This document shows positions 52,625 through 61,366 of a DNA stretch of 64,000 nucleotides, piece after piece. A program made the position numbers and the translations under genes. Numbering within the stretch: position 1 is the first letter of the stretch; each line of letters opens with the position of its first letter. Origin of the DNA: Longimycelium tulufanense (lineage in GTDB: Bacteria; Actinomycetota; Actinomycetes; Mycobacteriales; Pseudonocardiaceae); the NCBI RefSeq assembly GCF_014645795.1, contig NZ_BMMK01000016.1, forward strand, positions 30,928 through 94,927, read 5' to 3'. The notes below the pieces were generated by a model. That model worked only from the letters and a program-made list of their open reading frames with translations, did not search any database and was not told the DNA's origin.

Positions 52625-53097
52625 GGGATACCTCCTCTCGGCCGGGTGGCCGATCAGGCGGTCCACGGCGGCACGCCCCGCCGTGGGACAGCCGCAGACC
52701 AGCATGCGCCGGGCCCTCCGGCCGGGCCAGCGGAGCCGTCACCCACATGGCGGCGCGTGCGGCCCGACCGGCCAGCAGGCCCGGTGGCGCGACCGGTGGG
52801 AACCTGTCGCCGGTTTCCGTGCGTGTGTCCGTGCGGTGCGGAGGCGAGCGTCGGTCGAGCGGAGCCGGCTGTACACCGGGTCCGGCGCGAGAAATCGGGC
52901 ACGGCCCTGGCCGCTCGGACGGCGCTGGTCGCCGGAGAGCCCACCGTCCTGCCCTCGGGGTTCCTCACGGTCTGGTGTGCACTGTCGGGTGGCGACCGGG
53001 GCCGGAACGACGCGCGATCCTGCCCCGGTGGCCGGATCCGGGACGGTCTCCCGCACCCCATCCGTGCTCGACCCGCCCCCCTCGGTCCTCGGCGTCG
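52625..53097. other. 473-bp region without a recognised gene
   Basis: Between the CBS gene and the deacetylase-like gene, both on the minus strand. The open frames here have no family features. I see no clear operator or terminator. The left end carries the CBS gene ribosome site. Confidence 0.45.
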
Positions 53098-53934
53098 CTA
53101 GGCCACCTCCGACAGGCGCACCAGACGGAACGGGAGCCGCCTGGCCAGCGCCGCCGCGATGCCCTCGGCGGTCCCACCGCCCGGCTTGTCCAGGCGGGCC
53201 AGCACGATCGTGCCCGGTTGGGCTCCGCGCAGGGTCCGCTCGATCGCGCTGGCGCTCGCGGTCCCGCCCTGGTCGAGATCCATGCCGAAGCTCACCGGCC
53301 TCTCCCCGAGGTCGGCAACGATCTTCGCGGCGACGTCGTCGTAGTGGCCGGTGGCGCAGCGGAAGAACTCCGGCTTCTTGCCCACCACCGTGTTGATCTT
53401 CTCGTGCGTGCCGGCGACCTCGTCGATCACCTCGGCCACGCTGCGGGTGCCGGGCAGCCCGTTCGCGCCCTGCCCGTTGACCGACAGCGGGCGGTTGGTG
53501 CGCCCGCGGTTGCCGATCTCGAAGTAGGGGCTCTTGGTCATCTCGGCGACCACGTCCTGGTGTTTGTTGATCCACTTGGCGTCGAGGAACACCGTGGCCG
53601 GGACCTGGTGTCGCCGCAGCACTTCGAGGAGCTTCTGGTCGACGCCCCCGCCGTCGGCGCCGGAGGCGTCGAAGGTGAGTGCGACGACGTTCTCGCCGGT
53701 CTCCAGCCGGGACAGCACGCCCTCCGCGTACGGGCCGAACGCCCTGGGCTTGTCGATCCCGTACCGGGCGATCAGGTCGTCACGCAACGACCGGTAGGGC
53801 CCGGGCCCGTCGTCGGTGGCGGAGTTGGTCGCGCCGACCGGTGCGGTGGCGCGACCCGCGCAACCGGCGACGACCGAGCCGAGGGCGAGGGCGAGCAGGA
53901 CGCGGCGTCTCAATGTCCGCGCGGTTCTTGCCAC
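53098..53934 (-). CDS. Deacetylase-like lipoprotein with degenerate metal site (NodB/CE4 fold)
   Basis: A 278-residue exported lipoprotein: lipobox VVAGC with Cys25, GTG start behind GGGAGG. The NodB-homology fold is clear (ENVVALTFDA, LLEVLRRHQVPATVFLDA, SPYFEIGN, RPLSVNGQ, FFRCATGHYDDVA). Active members of this subgroup have ALTFDACGG, EI.NHG..H.PLS and VLAHM. Here the two metal-binding histidines are Arg143 and Asn147 (GNRGRTNRPL), the TFDAC loop is TFDAS-GADGGG, and the late His is Arg (IVLARLD). It is thus predicted not to be a normal deacetylase and may bind polysaccharide or peptidoglycan without cleaving it. Confidence 0.88.
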   Translation of the reverse strand: MARTARTLRRRVLLALALGSVVAGCAGRATAPVGATNSATDDGPGPYRSLRDDLIARYGIDKPRAFGPYAEGVLSRLETGENVVALTFDASGADGGGVDQKLLEVLRRHQVPATVFLDAKWINKHQDVVAEMTKSPYFEIGNRGRTNRPLSVNGQGANGLPGTRSVAEVIDEVAGTHEKINTVVGKKPEFFRCATGHYDDVAAKIVADLGERPVSFGMDLDQGGTASASAIERTLRGAQPGTIVLARLDKPGGGTAEGIAAALARRLPFRLVRLSEVA

Positions 53935-54135
53935 GCGATCAGACCTCCCACGGTCGGGCGGAAATGTGCCCCGACACGGTACGGACGTCGAGCCCTTCGC
54001 AGGGTCACGACTACGCAACGCCGGCATATGTCACCCGGCCTGACGAGCGAATACAACAAATGTATTGCGCTGATCAACTAATGTGTGGGGCGGCGATCGC
54101 TCACGATCTCCACTCACTGAGGGAAATTGACAAAA

Positions 54136-54168
54136 AGCGAGGGGACACGGTCACCGTGTCCCCTCGCT
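54136..54168 (-). terminator. Intrinsic terminator of ldt
   Basis: AGCGAGGGGACACGGT pairs with ACCGTGTCCCCTCGCT across one base; realistically 14 bp with a 5-nt loop. On the minus strand it is followed by TTTTTGTCAATTT, a true T tract. It begins 25 bp after the ldt stop. Confidence 0.95.
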
Positions 54169-54193
54169 GGGTTTCCCGTGCGGTGGTGTCGGT

Positions 54194-55360
54194 TCAGCCG
54201 GCGAGCGCCGACTTCGCCGTCCATTTCTCCCACGGGATCGCCCAGATGTCGTTCCCGTCGGTGGGCAGGTCGATCGGCGCCCCCTCCATCTCGATGGGGT
54301 CACCGACCAGCGCGGTGTCGAAGTACTTCTTGGCGTTGGCCGGCGAGAGGTTGACGCAGCCGTGCGAGACGTTCTGGCTGCCCTGCGCCCAGATCGACGG
54401 GGCATAGCCGTGGATGAACTCGCCGTTGTTGGACATCCGCACCGCCCACGGCACGACCACGTCGCGGTAGTTGTACCGCTCGTTGGTCATGGAGAAGCTG
54501 GTGTGCTTGGCCATCGCCCAGTACCGGCCGTTGCGGGTCACCCGCCCCGGGTCGGTCTGCAGGCCGAAGCTCGCCGGGAAGTCGTCGACCTGCTGGCCGT
54601 CGCGGATCACCACCACCCGGTGGGTCGCGGTGTTGCCCTTCACGATCTGCTCGCGGCCGATGGTGAACCCGCTGGTCAGGTCCTCGGCCCCGTAGGCACC
54701 CCCGCCCAGGTTCACGCCGTACAGGTCGTAGTTGACGTTCACCTGGGTGCCCGGCTTCCAGTAGTCCTTCGGCCGCCACACCAGGTATTGCGAGTCCAGC
54801 CAGCCCCAGGCGCCCTCGGTGGGCACCGAGGTCTGCACCTTCATCGCCCGCTCGGCCGCGGCCCGGTCCTGCACCGGTGCCGAGAACTGGACGGTGATCG
54901 GCATCGCGACGCCGTACTCCTGGTTGTCGGCGACGTTCACGCTGGCGGTGATGGTCCGCGAGGGCTGCACCATCGTGAACGAGCCGGAGATCGGCACTTC
55001 CTTGCCGTCGGCGCCGACGGCGCTGCCGGCCCAGGTGTAGGTCCGGCCGTAGCCGAGCTTCGTGCCCGCCACCCAGCTCCGTTTGTCGTCGGCAAGGGTC
55101 CCCTCGATGGCCTTGCCGTCGTCATTGGTGAGGGTGAGGTCCCTGATCGTCCCGTCGCTGACCGTCACCTTGGCCGGGGTGTTCGGCGACACCCCGGTCG
55201 CGCCGGCACCCGGCTCGAGCGCGACCTTGGCCGGCGGGATGGTCGGTGCCGGCTGCCCCCTCGCCCCCGTGCCCGACTCCCCGCAGGCGGCCAGCGTGAG
55301 CGCCAGAGCGGCGACCACGGCGATCAGAACACCGTGTCGCAGGCGGCGGCGTACCCCCAT
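54194..55360 (-). CDS. ldt: L,D-transpeptidase lipoprotein
   Basis: A 388-residue cell-wall enzyme that forms 3-3 cross-links between diaminopimelate residues. Signal peptide with lipobox TLAAC (Cys26); then two Ig-like domains (PGAGATGVSPNTPAKVTVSD and an analogous repeat ending near residue 255), and a YkuD catalytic domain with HGYAPSIWAQGSQNVSHGCV, His317/His333 and nucleophile Cys335. This is the LdtMt2 architecture. It has a perfect CRP-type site 72-92 bp upstream and its own T-tract terminator, so it is a single-gene transcript. Confidence 0.95.
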   Translation of the reverse strand: MGVRRRLRHGVLIAVVAALALTLAACGESGTGARGQPAPTIPPAKVALEPGAGATGVSPNTPAKVTVSDGTIRDLTLTNDDGKAIEGTLADDKRSWVAGTKLGYGRTYTWAGSAVGADGKEVPISGSFTMVQPSRTITASVNVADNQEYGVAMPITVQFSAPVQDRAAAERAMKVQTSVPTEGAWGWLDSQYLVWRPKDYWKPGTQVNVNYDLYGVNLGGGAYGAEDLTSGFTIGREQIVKGNTATHRVVVIRDGQQVDDFPASFGLQTDPGRVTRNGRYWAMAKHTSFSMTNERYNYRDVVVPWAVRMSNNGEFIHGYAPSIWAQGSQNVSHGCVNLSPANAKKYFDTALVGDPIEMEGAPIDLPTDGNDIWAIPWEKWTAKSALAG

Positions 55361-55432
55361 CTGGTTCCCCTTCGAATATGTGGCCCTCGCTCACCAGGGA
55401 CGCCTGAGTCGCCGCCGACGTTGGACCAACGT

Positions 55433-55452
55433 GATGTGATGTAAGTCACATC
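55433..55452. promoter_or_regulatory. CRP-type operator upstream of ldt
   Basis: GATGTGATGTAAGTCACATC contains TGTGA-N6-TCACA exactly (55435-55450), with arms extended to seven paired bases. It matches the consensus of actinobacterial CRP/GlxR. The distance to the ldt start is about 72 bp. Confidence 0.7.
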
Positions 55453-55593
55453 TGCTGTTCGGGATTGCGTGGCGGGTGGACGGCGGGCGCATGGTGATCC
55501 CGGGACACATCTAACAGGTCAGCCGGTCAGATTTTCACCAGATGCCGGCATTGTTGGCACGTCGTAACGTTGGCTACCGAATGGATGAGTCCA

Positions 55594-57066
55594 TTAGTGG
55601 GAACCGATTACCCGCTGTGCTGCAAGCCGACCGGAGACCACCGTTGTGGGGACACCGACGCCGGGCGTGGTGCCGCAGCCGGCGAGAACCGCGTTCGCCA
55701 CACCACGCACCAGGTTGCGGGGCCGGAACGGGCCGGTCTGGGTGAACGTGTGCGCCACGCTGAACGGGGTCCCCGCGCCGTGCCCGGCCGCCGCCCAGTC
55801 CAGCGGCGTGACGTGGTGCAACAGCTCGCCCCCGGCGCCGGGAAGGCCGCGCTCGACCAGGATCTGCCGCACGTCCTCCGCATAGGCCGGGCCCACCGAG
55901 TCCCAGGCGATCCGCCGCCCCACCGCCAGGTTGGGACACGGCGCGAGCACGTAGTGCAGGTGTTGCCCCTCCGGGGCCAGTGCGGGATCGGTGACGGTCG
56001 GCGTGGTAACGAGCAGTGACGGGTCGGTCATCAGCTTCCCGTCACGGATGATCTCGGTGAAGGTACGTCGCCACGCCTGTCCGAAGGAGATCGTGTGCTG
56101 GGCGGGCGTCGTGGCGGACCGGGGCGTGGTCAGGTGGAGCACGACCGCCGACGGCGACCAGCGCAGCGGCAGTGGGCGGCGTGGGGCACGGCCGAGAAGC
56201 CGGTAGGCGACCGGGAGATCGGGGGTCAGGATCACGGCGTCGCACGGGATGCGTTCGCCGTTCGCCGTGCGTACCGCGACGATTCGCCCCCCGGCTTGCT
56301 CGAGGCGGGTGACTTCGGTGCCATAACGGAACTCTGCGCCGGCCCCACCCGCCGCTTCCGCCATGACCTCGGGGACACGGCGCATCCCGCCGCGAGGCGT
56401 GTAAACCCCGGCGATGGTGTCCATGTAGGCGATGACCGCGTACACGGCCAGCGCCCGCTGCGGGGGAAGCCCGGCGTAGAGGGACTGGAAGGAGAACACG
56501 CGCTGGAGCCGCTCGTCGTGGAGGAACCGGCCGATCGCGTTGTCCAGCCGCCGGAACGCACCCATCGCGACCAGCCGGGCCAGCGCCGGCCGGAGGAGTT
56601 CCAGCGGTGAGTCGAAGTTGGCCGCGATGAACCGGTCGAACTCCACCCGGTACAGCTCGCACAGCCAGTCCCGCAGCCGGCGGTAGCCCGCGGTCTGGTG
56701 GGCGCCGGCGAACCGGTGGACTTCCGCCTCCATCGTGGCCGAATCGCTGTGTACGTCCAGCGTGCTGCCGTCGGCGAACAGCGCGCGGTAGGCGGGGGCG
56801 AGCCGGGTCAGGCCGAGCGGGGCGAGGGAGCCCCCGACCGCGGCGAGGGCCTCCTCCAGCAGGTCGGGCATGGTGAGCACGGTCGGCCCGGTGTCGATCC
56901 GGAAACCGTCGATGTCGAGCCGGCCCACCCGGCCCCCGGGATGCGGGTCGCGCTCCAGCACGGTGACCCGCCGGCCCGCGCCGAGCAGGTGCAACGTCGC
57001 CGACAGGCCGGACAGGCCGGCACCGACCACGACGACGTGGTCGGTGGGACCGGGTAGCCTCTTCAC
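55594..57066 (-). CDS. crtI: Phytoene desaturase
   Basis: A 490-residue FAD-dependent carotenoid desaturase that converts phytoene to lycopene (or an intermediate). The N-terminal dinucleotide motif is VVVVGAGLSGLSATLHLLGAG, followed by ERDPHPGGRVGRLDIDGFRIDTGP. The C-terminal signature is GCGTTPGVGVPTTVVSGRLAAQ. The GTG start overlaps the idsA stop (GTGA). No lycopene cyclase is present in the window, so the end product cannot be set. Confidence 0.93.
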   Translation of the reverse strand: MKRLPGPTDHVVVVGAGLSGLSATLHLLGAGRRVTVLERDPHPGGRVGRLDIDGFRIDTGPTVLTMPDLLEEALAAVGGSLAPLGLTRLAPAYRALFADGSTLDVHSDSATMEAEVHRFAGAHQTAGYRRLRDWLCELYRVEFDRFIAANFDSPLELLRPALARLVAMGAFRRLDNAIGRFLHDERLQRVFSFQSLYAGLPPQRALAVYAVIAYMDTIAGVYTPRGGMRRVPEVMAEAAGGAGAEFRYGTEVTRLEQAGGRIVAVRTANGERIPCDAVILTPDLPVAYRLLGRAPRRPLPLRWSPSAVVLHLTTPRSATTPAQHTISFGQAWRRTFTEIIRDGKLMTDPSLLVTTPTVTDPALAPEGQHLHYVLAPCPNLAVGRRIAWDSVGPAYAEDVRQILVERGLPGAGGELLHHVTPLDWAAAGHGAGTPFSVAHTFTQTGPFRPRNLVRGVANAVLAGCGTTPGVGVPTTVVSGRLAAQRVIGSH

Positions 57067-58184
57067 CGCTCGCGTCGGGTCGCGGCGATCGCCAGCTCGC
57101 CGAGCCGCTGCGCGGCCGGCGCGGCGACGGGGGCCGCCGCCAGCGTCGCCTGGGCCGACTCGGTGAGCGTCGCGATCCGCCGCTCCACCGCGTCCACCGC
57201 GCCCAGCTCGACCAGCAGCTCGCGCACCTCGGCGACGCGCTCCCCGGTCAGCTCGGGATCGCCGACCGACTCCCGCAGCAGGGTGGCGGCCGCAGCCCGG
57301 CCGGCGGCCTCGGCCCGCTCCAGGCCCAGCGCGACCAGCAGGGTCCGCTTGCCCTCCCGCAGGTCGTCCCCGGCCGGCTTGCCGGTCACGTCAGGGTCGC
57401 CGAACACGCCCAGCAGGTCGTCCCGCAGCTGGAAGGCGATCCCCAGGTCCGCGCCGAACCGGCGGAAGGCGGCCACCAGCTCCGGCGGCGCACCGGCCAG
57501 CGCCGCGCCCAGGTGCAGCGGGCGCTCGACGGTGTAGGCGGCCGTCTTCAGCCGCGGCACGCGCAATGCCGCCTCGGTGGACTCGTCGCCGCGTGCCTGG
57601 GTGAGCACGTCCAGGTACTGGCCGCCCAGTACCTCGGTGCGCATCGCCTGCCACGGGTCCTTGGCCCGGCGCAGCGCCGCGGACTCCAGGCCGGCGTCGA
57701 CGAGCATGTCGTCCGCCCAGGCGAGCGCGAGGTCACCGAGCAGCACCGCCGCGGCCAGCCCGAACCGCTCGGGCGCGCCGCGCAGGCCGGCCGACCGGTG
57801 CCGTTGCGCGAAGGCCACGTGGATGGTGGGCGCGCCGCGGCGACGGGCGGAGTCGTCCATCAGGTCGTCGTGCACCAGGGCACATGCCTGGAGCAGTTCC
57901 AGGGCGCTCACCGCGCGCAACACCGCCGGAGCCTGGCGGCCGTCCGGGGCCCCGCCCGCACCCCGCCAGCCCCACCACGCGAACGTGGGACGGATCCGCT
58001 TGCCGCCGCCCAGCACGAAATCGGACAGAGCGTCCACCGCCGCGGTGAAGTCGCCGTCGATCTCCTCGGCCTGCCTGCGGCGCCCGGCGAGGTAGCTGGC
58101 CAGCTCCCGCTCCACGTGACCGGGAAGGTCGGCGTCGACCGGGACGCCGGTCGCGGTGGGTGTGCGGTCCGTCGACTGTGGCAC
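57063..58184 (-). CDS. idsA: Polyprenyl diphosphate synthase (GGPP-synthase type)
   Basis: A 373-residue isoprenyl synthase. The first Asp-rich motif is DDLMDD (residues 106-111), the second DDLLGVFGD near 257, with GGGKRIRP before and FQLRDDLLG around them. The residues before the first motif (ALELLQACALVH) suggest a geranylgeranyl-length product. It is the Rv2173c (idsA2) counterpart. It leads the pair idsA-crtI and diverges from metF. Confidence 0.92.
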   Translation of the reverse strand: MPQSTDRTPTATGVPVDADLPGHVERELASYLAGRRRQAEEIDGDFTAAVDALSDFVLGGGKRIRPTFAWWGWRGAGGAPDGRQAPAVLRAVSALELLQACALVHDDLMDDSARRRGAPTIHVAFAQRHRSAGLRGAPERFGLAAAVLLGDLALAWADDMLVDAGLESAALRRAKDPWQAMRTEVLGGQYLDVLTQARGDESTEAALRVPRLKTAAYTVERPLHLGAALAGAPPELVAAFRRFGADLGIAFQLRDDLLGVFGDPDVTGKPAGDDLREGKRTLLVALGLERAEAAGRAAAATLLRESVGDPELTGERVAEVRELLVELGAVDAVERRIATLTESAQATLAAAPVAAPAAQRLGELAIAATRRER

Positions 58185-58248
58185 GCCCCTAATCCTGGCC
58201 GGTGCCGGCCCGGCCGGTGCGACCGGGTCGCGGAACCCTTGACGTTGC

Positions 58249-58272
58249 TCTCATCTATTGAGAACACTGTTC
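58249..58272. promoter_or_regulatory. Two overlapping palindromes between idsA and metF
   Basis: TCTCATCTATTGAGA (58249-58263) has 6-bp arms with one mismatch, and GAACACTGTTC (58262-58272) is a perfect 11-bp palindrome directly beside it. They lie 65-88 bp before idsA and 32-55 bp before metF, so one or both may be operators for the divergent pair. Confidence 0.45.
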
Positions 58273-58303
58273 CGCTTCCCGGGCGAACAGTAACCTCGCG
58301 CAC

Positions 58304-59197
58304 ATGACGGCGATCGTGGACCGAGTTCGGTGTGGCCGGCCCGTGTTCTCGGTGGAGTTCCTGCCGCCGCGGGATGCCGACGGCGAGCGCCAGCTCTGGC
58401 GCGCCGTGCGCGAGCTGGAGCCGCTGGACCCCGCCTTCGTGTCCGTCACCTACGGTGCGGGCGGCTCGCGCCGGGACCGCACCATCCGCGTCACCGGGCG
58501 CATCAACCAGGAGACCACCCTGGTGCCCGTCGCCCACCTCACCGCCGTCAACCATTCGATCGCCGAACTGCGCAACATCATCGGCTGGTACGCGGCCGTG
58601 GGCGTGCACAACGTGCTCGCGCTCCGCGGCGACCCGCCCGGTGACCCGATGGGGGAGTGGGTTCGGCATCCGCAGGGCGTGACCTACGCCGAGGAACTCG
58701 TGCGGCTGGTGCGGGAACTGGGCGACTTCTGTGTCGGTGTCGCCGCCTTCCCCTACGGCCATCCCCGATCCATCGACCTCGACGAGGACACCCGTTTCCT
58801 GGTGCGCAAGTTGCGTGCCGGCGCGCATTACGCCGTCTCGCAGCTCTTCTTCGACGTCGAGGACTTCCTGCGGCTGCGGGACAGGCTGGTCGAGCACGGC
58901 GTGGATGTCGAGCAGGTGCCGCTGTTGCCCGGCATGATGCCGATCACCTCGCTGAAGGGCGTGCAGCGGATGGCGCACCTCGCGGGTGCGCCGGTGCCCG
59001 CCACGGTGACCGAACGCATCGAGCGGTACGCCGACGACCCGGCCGCCCTGCGCGCGGAGGGCGTGGACATCGCGACCGAGATGGGACGCCGGCTCCTCGA
59101 CGAGGGTGTCAACGCGCTGCACTTCTACACCCTCAACCGCTCCACGGCGACGCGCGAGGTCGTGGCCCGGCTGTCCTTAGTGCCCAGTCGGGCCTGA
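58304..59197 (+). CDS. metF: Methylenetetrahydrofolate reductase
   Basis: A 297-residue TIM-barrel enzyme. It carries the motifs FSVEFLPPRDADGERQLW, VSVTYGAGGSRRDRTI, HLTAVNHS, ALRGDPPGD (folate and flavin binding) and SQLFFDVEDFLRLRD. It reduces methylenetetrahydrofolate for methionine synthesis. The mycobacterial counterpart, Rv2172c, is a reported MTHFR that lacks FAD dependence, so cofactor use is uncertain. The ATG at 58304 fits. It is divergent from idsA, as in Mycobacterium. Confidence 0.93.
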   Translation: MTAIVDRVRCGRPVFSVEFLPPRDADGERQLWRAVRELEPLDPAFVSVTYGAGGSRRDRTIRVTGRINQETTLVPVAHLTAVNHSIAELRNIIGWYAAVGVHNVLALRGDPPGDPMGEWVRHPQGVTYAEELVRLVRELGDFCVGVAAFPYGHPRSIDLDEDTRFLVRKLRAGAHYAVSQLFFDVEDFLRLRDRLVEHGVDVEQVPLLPGMMPITSLKGVQRMAHLAGAPVPATVTERIERYADDPAALRAEGVDIATEMGRRLLDEGVNALHFYTLNRSTATREVVARLSLVPSRA

Positions 59198-59243
59198 CCG
59201 ACACGCGTTCCGACCGCTGCATCCAGGGTGTCCACTTCGGACG

Positions 59244-59285
59244 CTCTGAATCCCTGTACTGGGCAGTTCGAATCATGCCCGGCCC
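59244..59285 (+). other. tRNA-like 3' fragment (weak)
   Basis: The run CTCTGAATCCC then GGGCAGTTCGAATCATGCCC recalls an anticodon loop of the CUG-glutamine type and a T arm with TTCGAAT. The stems pair poorly and no acceptor stem or CCA is present. It could be an old attachment-site scar beside the accessory gene pair at 59315-61366, or chance. Confidence 0.18.
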
Positions 59286-59314
59286 GTGGGTGTGGGACGG
59301 TGCGCGACCCTGGC

Positions 59315-60043
59315 TCAGGTGCGTTGTCGGGAGGTGCGGTGGGTCCGGGTGGCTGCCGCGAGGTAGGTGTCGGCGAGGAGCTTCTCCCAGCCGGCTGGAA
59401 GTACGTGTGGCTCGCCCAGGGACTGGCGAAGGTAGTCCCGGCGTGCGATCGCGGTGGCCGTGTCCTGCCACGCCTGCACGCACCAGGTGAGCAGGTGGCA
59501 GGTGGTGAGCACGTCGGTGGCGGCCGGGCATGCGGCATGCGGTCGCACCAGGCCGACGGACCTGCGGAACTCCTCCGCCGAGTGGGGAAGTGGATCCGGT
59601 AGGACGAAGTTCCACTCCAGTGGAGTGATGTTCTTCTTCTGCTGACGTTCTTCGGCGACGCGCTTGTCGCAAACTTCACGGACCTCGGCGACCTGCCGCA
59701 ACGCGTCACGCAGGGAGAGTTCGGCGGGGTCGAGGTGCCTGGCCGGAACGGTCTCGGCAAGCCGTCGCAGGATTTCCACGGCCGGCTCCGGATCCCAGGC
59801 CACGACAAGACGCCCGAAGGCGGCATCCAGCAGCTCGCCGGCGGTGCCGGCGTCGTCGAACGCCTTCTCCACCGGCTTCACCCATGCACCGGTGTTCAGC
59901 CCGTCCGGGCTCATCTGCCAGACGGCGAGCGCGTCCCGGCCGTCGTGACCGGCGCCGCGGCCGAGGACGACGTGACCGAGCATGGTTCGGCCGTCGGCGG
60001 CAACGGTCGCGAGCGGCCGCGACGTCTGTAGATCCGCAGTCAT
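59315..60043 (-). CDS. Uncharacterised protein in a pair with an exonuclease gene
   Basis: A 242-residue cytosolic protein. The N-terminal part has a compact alpha/beta pattern (MLGHVVLGRGAGHDGRDALA, VWQMSPDGLNTGAWVKPVE, FGRLVVAWDPEPAVEILRRL) and the C-terminal half is helical. No motif identifies its function. The ATG has GGAG upstream and lies 45 bp after the exonuclease gene, so they are likely co-transcribed. Base composition is a little less GC-rich than the flanks, which fits an acquired pair inserted between metF and lppM. The N-terminal portion faintly resembles a DEDD fold that has lost its acidic residues. Confidence 0.68.
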   Translation of the reverse strand: MTADLQTSRPLATVAADGRTMLGHVVLGRGAGHDGRDALAVWQMSPDGLNTGAWVKPVEKAFDDAGTAGELLDAAFGRLVVAWDPEPAVEILRRLAETVPARHLDPAELSLRDALRQVAEVREVCDKRVAEERQQKKNITPLEWNFVLPDPLPHSAEEFRRSVGLVRPHAACPAATDVLTTCHLLTWCVQAWQDTATAIARRDYLRQSLGEPHVLPAGWEKLLADTYLAAATRTHRTSRQRT

Positions 60044-60088
60044 CCGTACTCCAATCGGCGCAGACCCCAGTTGCCGGGGGAGAGGACG

Positions 60089-61366
60089 TCAAGGCAGCAC
60101 TCCCGAGTCGACCCCGCGTTGTCTGGACCGTGGGGTGGTACCCGCACCTGGTGGTGCTTCACTCATCTCCATGAGGAGGCGGGTGAATGCTTCTTCGGTG
60201 ATGATCGGGATGCCGTAGGCTCGGGCCTTCTGTGCCTTGCTGGACAGGGAATCCGGGTCGGCGGCCACGACCAGGCGGGTCTTCCGGCTCACGTTCGGCG
60301 GGGTCACGGCGAGCCCGGCCGCCGCCGCTCGCTGCTCCCACCATTCCCGGGGTTCCTCGGTTTCGCCGGTGAAGACCACACGGTCGCCGGGGGAGAGTCG
60401 GAACGAATCCCGACGAGGAGCGGTGCGAAGAGCGGGACCGGACGCGGTGCGCAGGATGTCCACAGTGGATGGTGGGAGCCCTAGCAGATCGGCCACGAGC
60501 CGCAGGTCGCGTTGTCCCTCCTCGCCACCCCGGCCGGTGGCGGTGAGCGACGCGAGGTAGGTGCGGTGCAACTCCAGTGCCGCAGCGGATCCGATGCCGA
60601 GTGAGTGCGCGAGCTCGACCAGGCTGTCCTGCTCGCTGAGCGAGAGATACCGGTCGAGTAGGGCGTTGTCGAGGGCTTGGAGGTAGGTCTCGGAGGCTTC
60701 CTGGCTGGGCCGGCGGGTGGTTCGGTCGTCCAGGCGGCTCAGGAAGTGCGCTGTTTGGTCTCCCTCCCCTCGTCGCAGGGTTGGGGGATCCTCGTCACCG
60801 AGGTGGGGCCAGACCTTGGTGCCGGCCGAGAAAAGGAGGTCCTGCCATGGCTCGGGCCGGCCCGCCAGCCGCAGGTAGTAGCCGAACAGGTGGGCCGCGG
60901 CCCGAGCGTCGTGCAGTGCCGAGTGTGCGACATCGATCCGAATTCCGGCAATCGTGCAGCAAGCGGACAAGGACCGCGCTGCGCCACCGAGGAAGTCCTC
61001 GGCGAGCCGCATCGTGCACAGCCCGTCGACGCCGTCGATCGGGACCGGGATCCCGAGACGTGCGAATTCCGTCCGAAGGAACGTGGCATCGAAGGACAGC
61101 TTGTGGGCCACCAGGACCCGGTTGCGTAACCGGGCGACGATGCCCCCGGCCACTCGGTCGAACGTGGGTGCGCCGCGTACGTCGGCCGCGTTGATGCGGT
61201 GCACGCTGCGGGGTCCGAGGTCGCGCAGCGGATTGACGAGCGTGCACCACTCCTCGGTCACGGTGCCGTTCCGGTCGAGGTGCACGATGGCCACCTCGAT
61301 CACGCGGTCGTGCAAACCCGGCCGCACGCCGGTCGTCTCCAGGTCGACCACCGCGTAGCCGTCCAT
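60089..61366 (-). CDS. DEDDh exonuclease with C-terminal BRCT domain
   Basis: A 425-residue protein. The N-terminal exonuclease (1-165) resembles DNA polymerase III epsilon: Asp8 and Glu10 (VVDLETTG), Asp93 (HKLSFDATFL), His148 and Asp153 (AHSALHDARAA). The middle has a helical domain (LLDRYLSLSEQDSLVELAHSL) and the end a BRCT domain (GDRVVFTGETEEPREWWEQ, RKTRLVVAADPDSLSSKAQK). It probably trims DNA ends or takes part in repair. The ATG has GGGAG upstream. It is followed by the unknown gene as a two-gene unit. Confidence 0.9.
   Translation of the reverse strand: MDGYAVVDLETTGVRPGLHDRVIEVAIVHLDRNGTVTEEWCTLVNPLRDLGPRSVHRINAADVRGAPTFDRVAGGIVARLRNRVLVAHKLSFDATFLRTEFARLGIPVPIDGVDGLCTMRLAEDFLGGAARSLSACCTIAGIRIDVAHSALHDARAAAHLFGYYLRLAGRPEPWQDLLFSAGTKVWPHLGDEDPPTLRRGEGDQTAHFLSRLDDRTTRRPSQEASETYLQALDNALLDRYLSLSEQDSLVELAHSLGIGSAAALELHRTYLASLTATGRGGEEGQRDLRLVADLLGLPPSTVDILRTASGPALRTAPRRDSFRLSPGDRVVFTGETEEPREWWEQRAAAAGLAVTPPNVSRKTRLVVAADPDSLSSKAQKARAYGIPIITEEAFTRLLMEMSEAPPGAGTTPRSRQRGVDSGVLP

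Noticed and set aside
52654..53061. 135-codon minus-strand frame upstream of the CBS gene
   Set aside because: Arg/Pro/Ser-rich composition typical of non-coding GC-rich DNA, with no motif or good start.
59244..59285. tRNA gene
   Set aside because: The T-loop-like word is present but stems do not pair to tRNA standards and no acceptor stem exists; kept only as a weak fragment.
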